A stretch of DNA of 64,000 nucleotides from Acidimicrobiales bacterium (GCA_017883135.1 JADGOE010000005.1:1-64000); one strand, 5' to 3'. Positions 9,579 to 18,646 are shown, counted from the stretch's first letter. Notes: generated by a model from the sequence alone, not told the origin. Program-made: numbers and translations.

Positions 9579-11146
9579 CGGGTGGGGTCGACGCGCCCGG
9601 GTGACCTGCCGGCGGGGTCGGCGCCGGCGGACAACGACTCGAGTACGAGCCGGGCGGCGGTCTGCCCACTTCCGATGCAGGCGGGGATGCCCACGCCCCG
9701 GTAGGTGGCACCGGCCACGGCCACACCGCCGAGCTCGGCCACCGACTGCTCGATCCTTGCCACCCTGTCCAGATGGCCGACCCGATACTGGGGAAACGCC
9801 CCGTTCCACCGGGTGACCATCGTCTCCACCGGGGTGCCGACGATGTCGAGGAGCCGGGTCAGCTCCGCGAACACGGCTGCGGTCAGCTCGTCGTCGTCGA
9901 GCCCCGCGGGTCGACTGTCGCCGAACCTGCCGACCGACACCCGGAGCAGTTCGTCCCCCGGGCGGGCCAGGTGCGGCCACTTCCTCCCCAGGTAGGTGCA
10001 GCCGGTGATGAGGGCCGGGCGCCCGTCGAAGGTGGAGATCCGGGGGACCAGGAACCCGGTGCCGTGCAGCGGGGACCGTATCGCCCCGGGGTCGAACGCC
10101 AGGGTGACCAGCGCCACCGAGGCGTACTCCACGGCGCTCAGCAGGCCGGCTGCCACCGGGGCGAGGGGGCCGAGGAGCACCGCAGCCTCGCGAGCTGGTG
10201 CGGCCAGCACCACGCCGTCGACCCGCAGGCTCGACGTGCCGTCCGCCATGACGACGGCCCCGGTGGGTGGAGGGCCCGAACCGCCGAGGGCGATGGTCCA
10301 CGACGGGTGCGTCGCTCCGTTCGCTCCGGCCGGCCCTGCCCGCTCGACGGCGTCGACCGAGACCCCGGTGTGGACGGCCACCCCGCGCCGGGCCAGCGCG
10401 CCGGCGAGCGCCACGGCGAGGCTGGCAGTGGTCCCGCGCAGGGACCAGAAGAGAGGCGGCGGGGCCGCCGATCGCGGTGCGGGGACCCGTGCCCGACCGA
10501 GTTGACGAAGGAGGCTGCCCGATTGGCGGGAGGCAGCGATCAGCTGGGGGAAGGTGGCCGCGGCGCTGAGGTCGTCCACTCCACCGGCGTGGATCCCACC
10601 GATCAGCGGGTCCACCAGGCGTTCAACGATTGGTCGCCCCAGGCGTTCGCCGACGATGTCCCCGACCGACCGGTCCCCGGTCACCCCGACGGTTCCCCGA
10701 TGGGGCACGACCAGGTCCGTGGCCACCCGGAGCGACTCGCCGGTGCTGAGAATCCCCGATCGGTAGAAGGGCCACCAGCTGCGGGTGGGCACGCCGAGGC
10801 TCAACCCCTCCGGCATCGGCCGGAGCCGGCCCCTGGCCCAGATCGACGCACCCGAGGCGCCGACCGGTACCAGCTCTCCGGTGAGGTCGAGCTCATCGCA
10901 CAGTCCGGTGGCCTCCGGCCGCTGGGCCAGAAACGCGTCCGCTGCCAGGTCGACGTTCCTTCCGGCGAACTCGGTGGAGCGAAGCTTGCCGCCGATCCGA
11001 TCGCTCGATTCGAGGACGACCACCTCGGGACCGTCCCCGCCTTGCGAGTCCGGGCCGGCCACCAGCTCCCAGGCGGCGGCCAGCCCCGCGATCCCTGCTC
11101 CGACGATGGCGATGGTCGGTCGTTGCCGTTGCGGCGAAGTGGTCAC
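9575..11146 (-). CDS. hemY: Coproporphyrinogen III / protoporphyrinogen oxidase (HemY/CgoX)
   Basis: A 523-residue FAD flavoprotein. The N-terminal Rossmann motif IAIVGAGIAGLAAAWEL is followed by the Glu of VVLESSDRIGGKL. The C-terminal FAD-binding part is VAVAGATYRGVGIPACIGSGQTAA. Length is normal for HemY (about 470-520). In actinobacteria this enzyme usually oxidises coproporphyrinogen III (CgoX) in the coproporphyrin-dependent heme route, which is the expected role here. GTG 11146 overlaps the hemH stop (GTGA) and its own stop overlaps the lnt start (ATGA), so translation is probably coupled along the operon. Confidence 0.9.
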   Translation of the reverse strand: MTTSPQRQRPTIAIVGAGIAGLAAAWELVAGPDSQGGDGPEVVVLESSDRIGGKLRSTEFAGRNVDLAADAFLAQRPEATGLCDELDLTGELVPVGASGASIWARGRLRPMPEGLSLGVPTRSWWPFYRSGILSTGESLRVATDLVVPHRGTVGVTGDRSVGDIVGERLGRPIVERLVDPLIGGIHAGGVDDLSAAATFPQLIAASRQSGSLLRQLGRARVPAPRSAAPPPLFWSLRGTTASLAVALAGALARRGVAVHTGVSVDAVERAGPAGANGATHPSWTIALGGSGPPPTGAVVMADGTSSLRVDGVVLAAPAREAAVLLGPLAPVAAGLLSAVEYASVALVTLAFDPGAIRSPLHGTGFLVPRISTFDGRPALITGCTYLGRKWPHLARPGDELLRVSVGRFGDSRPAGLDDDELTAAVFAELTRLLDIVGTPVETMVTRWNGAFPQYRVGHLDRVARIEQSVAELGGVAVAGATYRGVGIPACIGSGQTAARLVLESLSAGADPAGRSPGRVDPTR

Positions 11147-12129
11147 GGCGTTGTCGGCAGACCGGCCGACGGGCACGACGGGCACGACGCAGAGCGGACC
11201 ACGTCGGCCAAGAGGTCGAGGAACACGGGGTCGTCGTTGAGCGACGGCGTCCTGACGAAGGCGACGCCCACCGATCGGGCCGTCGCCTGCGCTTCGATGT
11301 CGAGGTCGTAGAGGACCTCCAGATGGTCGGAGACGAACCCGACCGGGCAGACCACGACCGAGGTGGCACCCTCCTTGGCAACCCGTTGGATCTCGAGCAG
11401 CAGGTCGGGGCCGATCCACGGGTCGGCCGTGCGTCCCGCACTCTGCCACGCCACCCCCCAGGTCAGACCGCGAACCCCGTCGAGCTCGAGCAGGGCGGCG
11501 ATGTCCGAGGCCGACTCGCGAACCTGGTCCGGATAGGGGTCCCCTGCCGCGACCACCCGCTGGGGAAGGCTGTGAGCGGTGAAGAAGATTGCGGTCCGCA
11601 GCCGCTCCTCCCGTGCGAGCGACGCGAGGGTGGCCTCGGTCCGATCGGCGAGGATGCGGGCCATCCCGCCGGCTCGGTGCCATGACGGGATGGCGGTGAA
11701 CCCGAGTGCGGGCGATACGGATGCCGCGGCCTCCCGTGCCCGCTCCAAGTACTCCCCCGATCCCATCGAGGACTGATGGGGGGTGAGCACGAGGCCGATC
11801 ACCCGGGCCACGCCGGCCGCGGCCAGGTCGGCCATCGCGTCCTCGATGGTGGGGGTGACGTGCTTGGCGCCGAAGCGCACCACGTAGCGGCCCGGTGCTG
11901 CCGCCTCCAGGGCCGATGCCAGCCCGATCACCTGGGAGCGGGTCCGTTCGGCCAGCGGTGAGGTCCCCCCGATCGCCTCGTAACGGCCCACCAGCTGGTC
12001 GAGGAGCTCGGGCGAGGGTGGGCGTCCGCGTCGGATGGCCGTGTAGAACGGCTCGATCCCCGCCGGTGTCGAAGGTGTCCCGTGGGCCATGACCAGCACG
12101 CCGATGGGTGGGACGTCTTGCGCCGTCAC
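11143..12129 (-). CDS. hemH: Ferrochelatase (coproporphyrin type)
   Basis: A 328-residue enzyme inserting Fe2+ into the porphyrin, probably coproporphyrin III (CpfC) as in other actinobacteria. Visible are the N-terminal VLVMAHGTPS, GGTSPLAERTR, the substrate loop LTPHQSSMGSGEYL, the active-site His in FFTAHSLPQRV, and the Glu in FVSDHLEVLYDLD. The C-terminus carries SCPSC, resembling the cysteine pair that ligates a [2Fe-2S] cluster in actinobacterial ferrochelatases, but only three Cys exist in the whole protein. Start GTG 12129 overlaps the hemE stop (GTGA). Confidence 0.9.
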   Translation of the reverse strand: MTAQDVPPIGVLVMAHGTPSTPAGIEPFYTAIRRGRPPSPELLDQLVGRYEAIGGTSPLAERTRSQVIGLASALEAAAPGRYVVRFGAKHVTPTIEDAMADLAAAGVARVIGLVLTPHQSSMGSGEYLERAREAAASVSPALGFTAIPSWHRAGGMARILADRTEATLASLAREERLRTAIFFTAHSLPQRVVAAGDPYPDQVRESASDIAALLELDGVRGLTWGVAWQSAGRTADPWIGPDLLLEIQRVAKEGATSVVVCPVGFVSDHLEVLYDLDIEAQATARSVGVAFVRTPSLNDDPVFLDLLADVVRSASCPSCPSAGLPTTP

Positions 12130-13217
12130 GATGATGCTCTCACGCCGGCCCGGGCCTCGGCATGGACCAACTCGACTACCTGCCCCAAGATGCCCGGGTC
12201 CGTCTCGGGCAGCACGCCGTGGCCCAGGTTGAACACGTGTCCGGGTGCGGTGCCGGCCCGCAGGAGGACGTCCCGGGTCTCTTCCGCCACGACCTCCCAA
12301 CTCGACAGGCACAGGGCCGGGTCGAGGTTGCCCTGTACCGCGACGTCGGGTCCCACCCGGCGGCGGGCCTCGTCGAGCGGCACCCGCCAGTCGACCCCGA
12401 TCACGGTGCTCCCTGCGGTGGCCATCAACGCCAGGAGCTCGCCGGTACCCACCCCGAAGAGGATGGTGGGGACGCCGGGGTGTGTGCGTGACAGCTCCGC
12501 GAAGATCCGGCGGGTGGCCGGAAGCACCAGCTCCGCGTAGTCGCGCGGGGAGAGGATGCCGGCCCAGCTGTCGAAGACCTGCACCGCCGAGGCGCCGGCA
12601 TCCAACTGGGAGCGGAGGGAGGCGAGGGCCATGTCGGTCAACCGCTCGATCAGCTCGTGCCAGATCGCCGGCTCCCCGTGCATGAGGGCCTTCACCTTGG
12701 TGAAGTTCTTGGAGGGGCCACCCTCCACCAGGTAGCTGGCCACGGTGAACGGACCGCCGGCGAATCCGATCAGCGGAACCCCGAGAACGCCCACCAGGAT
12801 GTCGACCGCCTCGATGACGTAGGGCGTGTCGACCTCGGGCTCGAGCGGGCGCAGTCGCTGGAGGTCCTCCTTGGCTCGGAAGGGCCGGGCGACGACCGGG
12901 CCGGTTCCCGGGGCGACATCCACACCGAATCCCACCGCAGCCACGGGGACCACGATGTCGGAGAAGAAGATCGCCGCGTCGGTCCCGTAGCGATCCACCG
13001 GCTGGCGGGTGAGCTCGGCCACCAGTTCGGGCCGGGCGATGGCGTCGAGGATGCTGCCCGGTCCGCGGGCGGCGCGGTACTCGGGCAGCGACCTCCCGGC
13101 CTGGCGCATGAACCACACCGGCACGTGATCGACGCTCTGCCGGCGGCAGGCGCGGATGAACGGGGCGTCGTCGAAACGACCGATCGGTGCCTGGGCCACT
13201 GCCCGATGCTCGGCCAC
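12126..13217 (-). CDS. hemE: Uroporphyrinogen decarboxylase
   Basis: A 363-residue cytosolic TIM-barrel enzyme turning uroporphyrinogen III into coproporphyrinogen III. Diagnostic motifs are PVWFMRQAGRSLPEYR near residue 32, AAIFFSDIVVPV, GFAGGPFTVASYLVEG, VFDSWAG, and the C-terminal FNLGHGVLPETDP. Length is typical. It starts at GTG 13217, three nt after the stop of the HhH gene, and ends in a 4-nt overlap with hemH. It is the first heme gene of a five-gene operon. Confidence 0.93.
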   Translation of the reverse strand: MAEHRAVAQAPIGRFDDAPFIRACRRQSVDHVPVWFMRQAGRSLPEYRAARGPGSILDAIARPELVAELTRQPVDRYGTDAAIFFSDIVVPVAAVGFGVDVAPGTGPVVARPFRAKEDLQRLRPLEPEVDTPYVIEAVDILVGVLGVPLIGFAGGPFTVASYLVEGGPSKNFTKVKALMHGEPAIWHELIERLTDMALASLRSQLDAGASAVQVFDSWAGILSPRDYAELVLPATRRIFAELSRTHPGVPTILFGVGTGELLALMATAGSTVIGVDWRVPLDEARRRVGPDVAVQGNLDPALCLSSWEVVAEETRDVLLRAGTAPGHVFNLGHGVLPETDPGILGQVVELVHAEARAGVRASS

Positions 13218-13220
13218 GGC

Positions 13221-13580
13221 CTAGCGTGCTGCCGTATCCGCGGTCGCCGTGTCCGCGGCCGTCGACCCCGGGCCGGCCGACGCCGCGTCACGGGCCTTGC
13301 GGGCGGCGGTGAAGTCCCACCACGGTCGGGGAGGCCCGCCCTCGGCGAAGGCGACGACGGCGGCGAACACATCTCGGACACAGGGGTCGAGGCGCCTCCC
13401 GTCGAGACGGCACAAGCGGTCGTAGAGGTCGTCACCGTCCAGTCCGATCAGGTCGCCCGGCGATCGGATGCCCAATCTGATCAGAAAGCCGGCGGTGGCC
13501 GGGCCTACGTTGGGCATGACCCGAAGAGCGGCGCCGGCCACCCGCTCGCTCGCCTGCGCGGGGACAGCGGACGCGGACAT
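13221..13580 (-). CDS. Helix-hairpin-helix protein of the Cdd1/pathogenicity-locus family
   Basis: A 119-residue protein. Residues about 18-60 form a helix-hairpin-helix element (LRVMPNVGPATAGFLIRLGI, then SPGDLIGLDGDDLYDRLC). The DPCVRDVF and AVVAFAEGG stretches and the Trp-rich end of the conserved domain match the small Cdd1-type family. The last 25 residues are a low-complexity Ala/Thr tail. The family is thought to bind DNA or nucleotides, but its role is not established. It is the promoter-proximal gene of the heme operon, and its ATG sits 6 nt after a -10 box, consistent with a leaderless mRNA. Confidence 0.75.
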   Translation of the reverse strand: MSASAVPAQASERVAGAALRVMPNVGPATAGFLIRLGIRSPGDLIGLDGDDLYDRLCRLDGRRLDPCVRDVFAAVVAFAEGGPPRPWWDFTAARKARDAASAGPGSTAADTATADTAAR

Positions 13581-13592
13581 GGCCAGAGTCTA
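13581..13592 (-). promoter_or_regulatory. Leaderless promoter of the hhh-hemE-hemH-hemY-lnt operon
   Basis: Reading on the minus strand, TAGACT (13592-13587) is followed by CTGGCC and the ATG at 13580. No Shine-Dalgarno sequence is present. The spacing places the start of transcription at the start codon. Confidence 0.5.
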
Positions 13593-13652
13593 GAAGAGCG
13601 TGATCGGGCGCCGGCCACGCTGATCCCGGGCGCAACCGGCCGACCTGGGGCA

Positions 13653-13658
13653 TACAAT
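13653..13658 (+). promoter_or_regulatory. -10 box of helD
   Basis: TACAAT matches the consensus -10 well and would start transcription near 13665, giving a leader of about 60 nt that contains the GGAGG ribosome binding site at 13715-13719. Confidence 0.45.
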
Positions 13659-13724
13659 CGAGGGTTCCCCCGAGCCGTACCGGTGCGCAGTACGGGGTAG
13701 CCAGGGCAAAGATCGGAGGTGGGG

Positions 13725-16049
13725 GTGGATTCGGAGCTGCAGGCCGAGCAGGAGTTCGTGGACATGGCCTACGCGCGCCTCGACGCCATGCGCCTCGACG
13801 CCAACACCATGCTCGAGGGGGTCCTCGACCTGGGCAGGGGCGGGACGTTCCAGTCCCGGACCGAGCGGGACGTGATCGTGCGCACCAGCCTGGCCCGCCT
13901 CGAGCAGCTGGACATCGGGGACCAGGCCCTGACCTTCGGCCGGATCGATCGGGTGGAGGAGGACACCGGTGCCGGTGCCGGTGCCACTCCGGCCCACGCC
14001 TCCAATGGCAACGGCGGCGCGCCCCCGCAGACCGAGACCTTCCACATCGGGCGACTGGCCATCCACAGTGCCGACCACGATCCCCTCGTGGTCGACTGGC
14101 GGGCGCCGATCGCGGAGCCGTTCTACCGAGCCACCGGCCGGGATCCCCAGGGCCTGGTGCTGCGTCGCCATCTGGCGTTGCAGGGGCGCCGGGTGGTCGG
14201 GGTCGAGGACGAGCGCTTCAGCCCACCGGGACTCGGACCCGCTCCCGACGACGAGGCCATCCGCCACGAGGGGGGTGAGGGCGGCACCGGCGAGCTGATC
14301 GTGGGCGACCTGCCCATCGGCGGACCTGCCGCGCTGTTGGCGGCGCTCGGGCGCGCCCGGTCCGGCCGGATGACCGACATCGTCTCCACCATCCAGCGCG
14401 AGCAGGATGAGATCATCCGCGCCCCACTGAGCGGCGTGCTCGTCGTCCAAGGTGGCCCGGGCACCGGCAAGACGGCGGTGGCGCTCCACCGGGCGGCCTA
14501 CCTGCTGTATACCCACCGGTTCCCACTCGAGCGTCAGGGAGTGTTGGTGGTGGGGCCCAACCCCCTCTTCCTGCGCTACATCGAACAGGTCCTACCCTCG
14601 CTGGGGGAGACCGGGGTGACGCTATCGACCGTCGCCGGGCTGGTACCCGAGATACGCGTCAAAGAGAAGGGCCCGGCAGAGGTGGCCAGGCTGAAGGGCG
14701 ACGCCCGGATGGCGAAGGTGATTGCCCGTGCGGTGCGGACCCGTCAGCGGCCGCTCACCGAAGAGGTGGTGATCCCCTACGGAGCGCTGCTCCTCCGACT
14801 GTCCCCGGGGGACACCCGCCAGATCATCGACGTGGCCCGCCGCCGCCCCGGCACCCACAACGCCCGGCGCCGTTTGGTAGAGCAGTCGGTCGCCCAGCTG
14901 CTGGCCGATCGCGCCCGGCAGACCCAGCAGCGGCTGAGCGCCGGCTCCCCGTCATCGCTCAGTGCCTTCCCTGGATACGAGGACCCTGGCGAGCTGTCCG
15001 ACGACGAGTTCGACTTCGCGGACTTCTTCCGCAAGGTCCGCCGGGTGCCCGAGCTGGCCGAGGCGTTCGACCGGATGTGGCCCCGCCTGTCCGCCCACGA
15101 GCTGCTCCACGACCTCCTCGGTGCCCCGCCGTTGATCGCCGCCGCGTCCAAGGGCGTCCTCACGCCCGAGGAACAGGTGCTCCTCCGCCGTCCCCGATCG
15201 GCCTCGTTCGACGATGTGGCTTGGACCCCTGTTGACGCGGCCCTGGTCGACGAGGCCCGCAACCTGCTCGGCCCGCGCAATGGCGGCGCCGACGACGGCC
15301 TGCGCAAATACGGGCACATCGTGGTCGACGAGGTCCAGGACCTCTCGCCCATGCAGCTGCGGATGCTCACCCGCCGCTCGCTCTCCGGGTCGATGACCGT
15401 GGTCGGCGACATCGCCCAGGCCACGGCACCGTGGGCCCCCTCTTCGTGGTCGGACATCACCGAGCACCTGCCCAGGCGCCGGCCGGTCCGGTCGGTGGAG
15501 CTGACGGTGAGCTACCGAACTCCCGCCGAGGTGTTGGCAGTGGCCACCCGGGTGCTGGCGGTGGCTGCACCGGAGCTGACTCCACCGAAGCCGGTCCGGC
15601 GCACGGGGGAGGAACCGCGCCTGATCGCCGTCCGAGCTGCGGACGGGGCGGACGGGGCAGACGGCGAACCGACGGTGACCGACCTGGCCCGGGTGGTGGC
15701 CGAGGTGGCCGGCGGGGAAGTGGCTGCGGTGAAAGCGGGCCGGGTGGCCATCCTCGCCCCCGAGGCCCTGCTGCATGCGCTGTCCGACGCTTTGGCTGCC
15801 GTCGGCCTCCCGGTGGTGGATGCTCGGGACATGCGCAAGGGGGGCCTGGCGGAACCGCTGGTCCTGTTGGCTGCGGATGCGGCCAACGGGCTCGAGTTCG
15901 ACTCGGTGGTGGTGGTCGAGCCGGGCGTCATCGCCGGCGAGACGGCCCGCGGCCTGCGCACGCTGTATGTGGCGCTGACCCGGCCCACCCAGCGCCTGAG
16001 CGTGGTGTCGGCGACCCCGCCACCGGCCGCCCTGGCCGCCACCGACTGA
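13725..16049 (+). CDS. helD: HelD-type RNA polymerase recycling helicase
   Basis: A 774-residue superfamily-1 ATPase. A short N-terminal helical segment (ELQAEQEFVDMAYARLDAMR) is followed by a domain ending in VVDWRAPIAEPFYRA, typical of HelD. Walker A is GGPGTGKTA, preceded by IVSTIQREQDEIIRA. Walker B is HIVVDEVQDLSPMQLRML, and later helicase motifs are VVGDIAQATA, LTVSYRTPAEV and LYVALTRPTQRL. Length agrees with actinobacterial (class II) HelD, which removes stalled RNA polymerase from DNA. GTG 13725 is chosen because GGAGG lies 5 nt upstream; GTG 13719 overlaps that site. Confidence 0.85.
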   Translation: MDSELQAEQEFVDMAYARLDAMRLDANTMLEGVLDLGRGGTFQSRTERDVIVRTSLARLEQLDIGDQALTFGRIDRVEEDTGAGAGATPAHASNGNGGAPPQTETFHIGRLAIHSADHDPLVVDWRAPIAEPFYRATGRDPQGLVLRRHLALQGRRVVGVEDERFSPPGLGPAPDDEAIRHEGGEGGTGELIVGDLPIGGPAALLAALGRARSGRMTDIVSTIQREQDEIIRAPLSGVLVVQGGPGTGKTAVALHRAAYLLYTHRFPLERQGVLVVGPNPLFLRYIEQVLPSLGETGVTLSTVAGLVPEIRVKEKGPAEVARLKGDARMAKVIARAVRTRQRPLTEEVVIPYGALLLRLSPGDTRQIIDVARRRPGTHNARRRLVEQSVAQLLADRARQTQQRLSAGSPSSLSAFPGYEDPGELSDDEFDFADFFRKVRRVPELAEAFDRMWPRLSAHELLHDLLGAPPLIAAASKGVLTPEEQVLLRRPRSASFDDVAWTPVDAALVDEARNLLGPRNGGADDGLRKYGHIVVDEVQDLSPMQLRMLTRRSLSGSMTVVGDIAQATAPWAPSSWSDITEHLPRRRPVRSVELTVSYRTPAEVLAVATRVLAVAAPELTPPKPVRRTGEEPRLIAVRAADGADGADGEPTVTDLARVVAEVAGGEVAAVKAGRVAILAPEALLHALSDALAAVGLPVVDARDMRKGGLAEPLVLLAADAANGLEFDSVVVVEPGVIAGETARGLRTLYVALTRPTQRLSVVSATPPPAALAATD

Positions 16050-16177
16050 TCACCGCTGGGGAACGGCCGGGTCCGGTCGAGATCGGGACCGGGCAGCCGC
16101 CCGGCGCCAATTCGGTGCTCCGACGGGGCTCATCGGGCGCTCCCGACCCGAGTTGGCCCTCCGAGCGTCCGATCGAC

Positions 16178-16190
16178 TAAAAATACCGGC
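16178..16190 (+). promoter_or_regulatory. Putative leaderless promoter of ctaE-qcrCAB
   Basis: An AT-rich TAAAAAT stretch (from 16178) stands out in GC-rich DNA. It is followed by about 7 nt and the GTG start of ctaE, with no ribosome binding site. TTGGCC at 16153-16158 is a possible -35, but the spacing (19) is long. Confidence 0.4.
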
Positions 16191-16802
16191 GTGACTCAGG
16201 CCCTCGCCGCCGATCCGGCGATCACCTCCCGTCAGCGCCACCGCCCCGACAAGCCGTCGATGTTGGCAGTTGGCGTCATCATCTGGCTTGGCTCCGAGGT
16301 GATGTTCTTCAGCTCCCTGTTCGCCGCCTTCTTCACCATCCGGGCCCACGCGTCCGTCTGGCCGCCGGTCGGCACCCATCTGGACACGGTCCGGGCGGGC
16401 CTCTTCACCGTCGTCCTGGTGGCGTCCAGCTTCACCATGCAGAAGGGGGTCTGGGACCAGGAGCGCGGGGACCGGCGCAGCGCAAAGCTATGGGTGTGGA
16501 TCACACTGGTGCTGGGTACCCTGTTCGTGGCCAACCAGTTCACCGAGTGGATCAGCCTGTCCCACGACCCGGCCACCAACCCGACCCACACCGCGTTCGG
16601 ATCGCTCTTCTACATCATGTCCGGGCTGCACGGCCTCCACGTCCTCCTCGGCCTGGTGGCCATGATCCTGCTCCTGGGACGGTTGAAGGGCCCGAAGGGC
16701 GACCCGGGGGAGACGCCGGTCTTCCAGGGCGTGAGCTACTACTGGCACTTCGTGGACGTGGTCTGGGTCGGTCTCTATAGCTGCCTCTTCCTTCTCAAGT
16801 AG
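16191..16802 (+). CDS. ctaE: Cytochrome c oxidase subunit III
   Basis: A 203-residue membrane protein with five hydrophobic segments. The family signatures IIWLGSEVMFFSSLFAAFF (with the conserved Glu), the middle helix around TLFVANQFTEW, MSGLHGLHVLLGL and SYYWHFVDVVWVGLY are all present. It is a subunit of the aa3 oxidase. In actinobacteria ctaE is characteristically linked to qcrCAB rather than to ctaC/D, as here. GTG 16191 lacks a Shine-Dalgarno, consistent with leaderless translation. Confidence 0.93.
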   Translation: MTQALAADPAITSRQRHRPDKPSMLAVGVIIWLGSEVMFFSSLFAAFFTIRAHASVWPPVGTHLDTVRAGLFTVVLVASSFTMQKGVWDQERGDRRSAKLWVWITLVLGTLFVANQFTEWISLSHDPATNPTHTAFGSLFYIMSGLHGLHVLLGLVAMILLLGRLKGPKGDPGETPVFQGVSYYWHFVDVVWVGLYSCLFLLK

Positions 16803-16814
16803 GTGAGACACGGG

Positions 16815-17723
16815 ATGCGCAGACTGCTCCAGGCTCGGTACGTCGTACCCGCGGTGTTGGCCGGGTGCGTCGGGATGGTCGGCCTGCTCGGCTTCTCGCC
16901 CGGTGCGGCCCAGGCGGTCGACGGTCCGTCGACCACCACCCCGGTGCCACAGCTCACGTCGCCCCCCCTCCCCACTCCGATCGGCCAGCCGACCGCACCG
17001 AGCGCGTCGAGCGTCCTCACCTACCGATCGCCGTCCAACCAGACCGGCATCTTCTACACCGACCTTCCAGCGGCGTTCATCGCGCCGGGCCAGGCGCTCT
17101 TCGCCTCCAACTGCTCGAGCTGTCACGGGCAGGACGCCAACGGCGCCACCGGTGTGGCCCCAAACCTCCAGCGCCTGGGGGCCGGGACGGTCGATTTCTG
17201 GGTGTCCACCGGGCGGATGCCCCTCGCCAATGCCGGTGTGCAGGCCATCCGCAAACCACCCCGGTTCAATCGACTCCAGACGTTGGAGATCGCGGCCTGG
17301 GTGCAGTCGCTGACCCCCGGAGTCGGCACCAAGGTTCCCCTGGTCGGCACCGGTTCGGCCGACCTCGAGGCGGGGAACACCCTCTTCACCTTGAACTGTG
17401 CCGCCTGCCACACGATCACCGGTTCCGGTGACGCCTTGATGGGCGGCGCCTACGCTCCGGGACTCCACCTGGCCACCACCACCCAGATCGTCGAGGCCAT
17501 CCGCTCGGGGCCGGGCAACATGCCCCGGTTCGGGCCCGGCAACATCACCAACACCCAGGCACGGGACATCGCCGCCTACGTCCAGGGCGTCATCCAGCAT
17601 CCTTCCAACCCGGGTGGCTTTGCCCTCGGAGGGATCGGCCCGGTGGGCGAGGGCTTCGTGGGGCTGCTCCTCGGCGTGGGTATCTTGATGTTGGTCTGTT
17701 TCTGGATCGGGGAGCGTACGTGA
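16815..17723 (+). CDS. qcrC: Diheme cytochrome c subunit of the bc1 complex
   Basis: A 302-residue protein. A signal/anchor helix (about residues 8-35) is followed by a Thr/Pro-rich linker, then two c-type heme domains with CSSCH and CAACH, each followed by a Met-containing ligand segment. A C-terminal membrane helix (about 278-298) anchors it. This is the actinobacterial fused diheme c1/c subunit that carries electrons directly to the aa3 oxidase without soluble cytochrome c. ATG 16815 is preferred over GTG 16803 because AGGTGAG lies 7 nt upstream. The stop overlaps the qcrA start (GTGA). Confidence 0.93.
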   Translation: MRRLLQARYVVPAVLAGCVGMVGLLGFSPGAAQAVDGPSTTTPVPQLTSPPLPTPIGQPTAPSASSVLTYRSPSNQTGIFYTDLPAAFIAPGQALFASNCSSCHGQDANGATGVAPNLQRLGAGTVDFWVSTGRMPLANAGVQAIRKPPRFNRLQTLEIAAWVQSLTPGVGTKVPLVGTGSADLEAGNTLFTLNCAACHTITGSGDALMGGAYAPGLHLATTTQIVEAIRSGPGNMPRFGPGNITNTQARDIAAYVQGVIQHPSNPGGFALGGIGPVGEGFVGLLLGVGILMLVCFWIGERT

Positions 17724-18646
17724 GCGACGAGTCACCACGGGTGGAGGAGCCACTCGCTCCCATAGCCCTCGACGATCCGCACCTGCAGCCGTTCGCGAAG
17801 CACCCCGAAGGGGCGCAGGCGGTCGCGGCCATCGCCATGGTCGTCGGGTTCGTCGGGTTCATCGGGTTCGGCGTCGCCTACTGGATCGGCAACGACAGCC
17901 AGTGGCAGGCGCTGACGCTGGGCGTCGGCCTGCTCGCCCTCGGGTTCGGCGTGACCGCCTGGGGGAAGTACCTGATGCCCCAGGGGCCGTTCGTCGAGGA
18001 GCGCCACGACTTCCACTCCACCGAGGCGGAGCGCGACGCCATGACGGCGGCCGTGGTCGAACGCGGCGGCATGGTGGTCAAGCGGCGCAAGCTGCTGGGC
18101 GGGCTCCTCGCCCTCGGGTCGGCCACCATGGGCGTGGTCCTCTTGTTCCCGCTGGTGCGGTCGCTCGGCCCGAAGCCCGGCAACACGCTGTTCGAGACCA
18201 ATTGGAAGACGGGCTCGAGGCTGGTGACGGTGGACGGCCGCGAGGTGCGCGCCGACGACCTCGAGGTCGACGGCGTGCTCACCGTGTTCCCGAAGGGATT
18301 CCAGGGCTCCTCGCCCGACCAGGTGATCCTGATCCGCCTGGCCAAGACGCTGCAGCCGCTGCAGCCACCCGGACGCACCGAGTGGGGCGTGCTCGGCTAT
18401 GTGGCCTACTCGAAGATGTGCACCCACCTGGGCTGCCCGGTCGGCCTCTACCAGCGTCAGACCCAGCAGTTGGTCTGCCCCTGCCACCAGTCGATCTTCG
18501 ATGTGCGTGCCGGAGCGATTCCCCAGTTCGGGCCGGCACCCCGCCCCCTGCCACAGCTTCCGATCACCGTGGACTCGGCCGGCCTGCTCCGGGCCAGCGG
18601 TGGATTCGACCAGGCCGTCGGCCCCGGGTTCTGGGAGCGCCCATGA
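17720..18646 (+). CDS. qcrA: Rieske iron-sulfur subunit of the bc1 complex
   Basis: A 308-residue protein. Three hydrophobic segments (about 35-57, 68-86, 128-150) are followed by the Rieske domain. Cluster ligands are in CTHLGC and CPCHQS, with the usual loop and a GPAPRPLPQLP segment after it. The extra N-terminal membrane helices are the actinobacterial form; mitochondrial Rieske has one. It sits between qcrC and qcrB with 4-nt overlaps on both sides. Confidence 0.94.
   Translation: MSDESPRVEEPLAPIALDDPHLQPFAKHPEGAQAVAAIAMVVGFVGFIGFGVAYWIGNDSQWQALTLGVGLLALGFGVTAWGKYLMPQGPFVEERHDFHSTEAERDAMTAAVVERGGMVVKRRKLLGGLLALGSATMGVVLLFPLVRSLGPKPGNTLFETNWKTGSRLVTVDGREVRADDLEVDGVLTVFPKGFQGSSPDQVILIRLAKTLQPLQPPGRTEWGVLGYVAYSKMCTHLGCPVGLYQRQTQQLVCPCHQSIFDVRAGAIPQFGPAPRPLPQLPITVDSAGLLRASGGFDQAVGPGFWERP

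Noticed and set aside
7501-9726. 741-codon minus-strand frame across lnt
   Set aside because: Arg/Pro/Gly-rich translation typical of a third-position GC shadow; lnt in the other minus frame has clear motifs.
13968-13988. GGTGCC triplication in helD
   Set aside because: A short Gly-Ala codon repeat in a linker of the helD protein, not a mobile or regulatory repeat.
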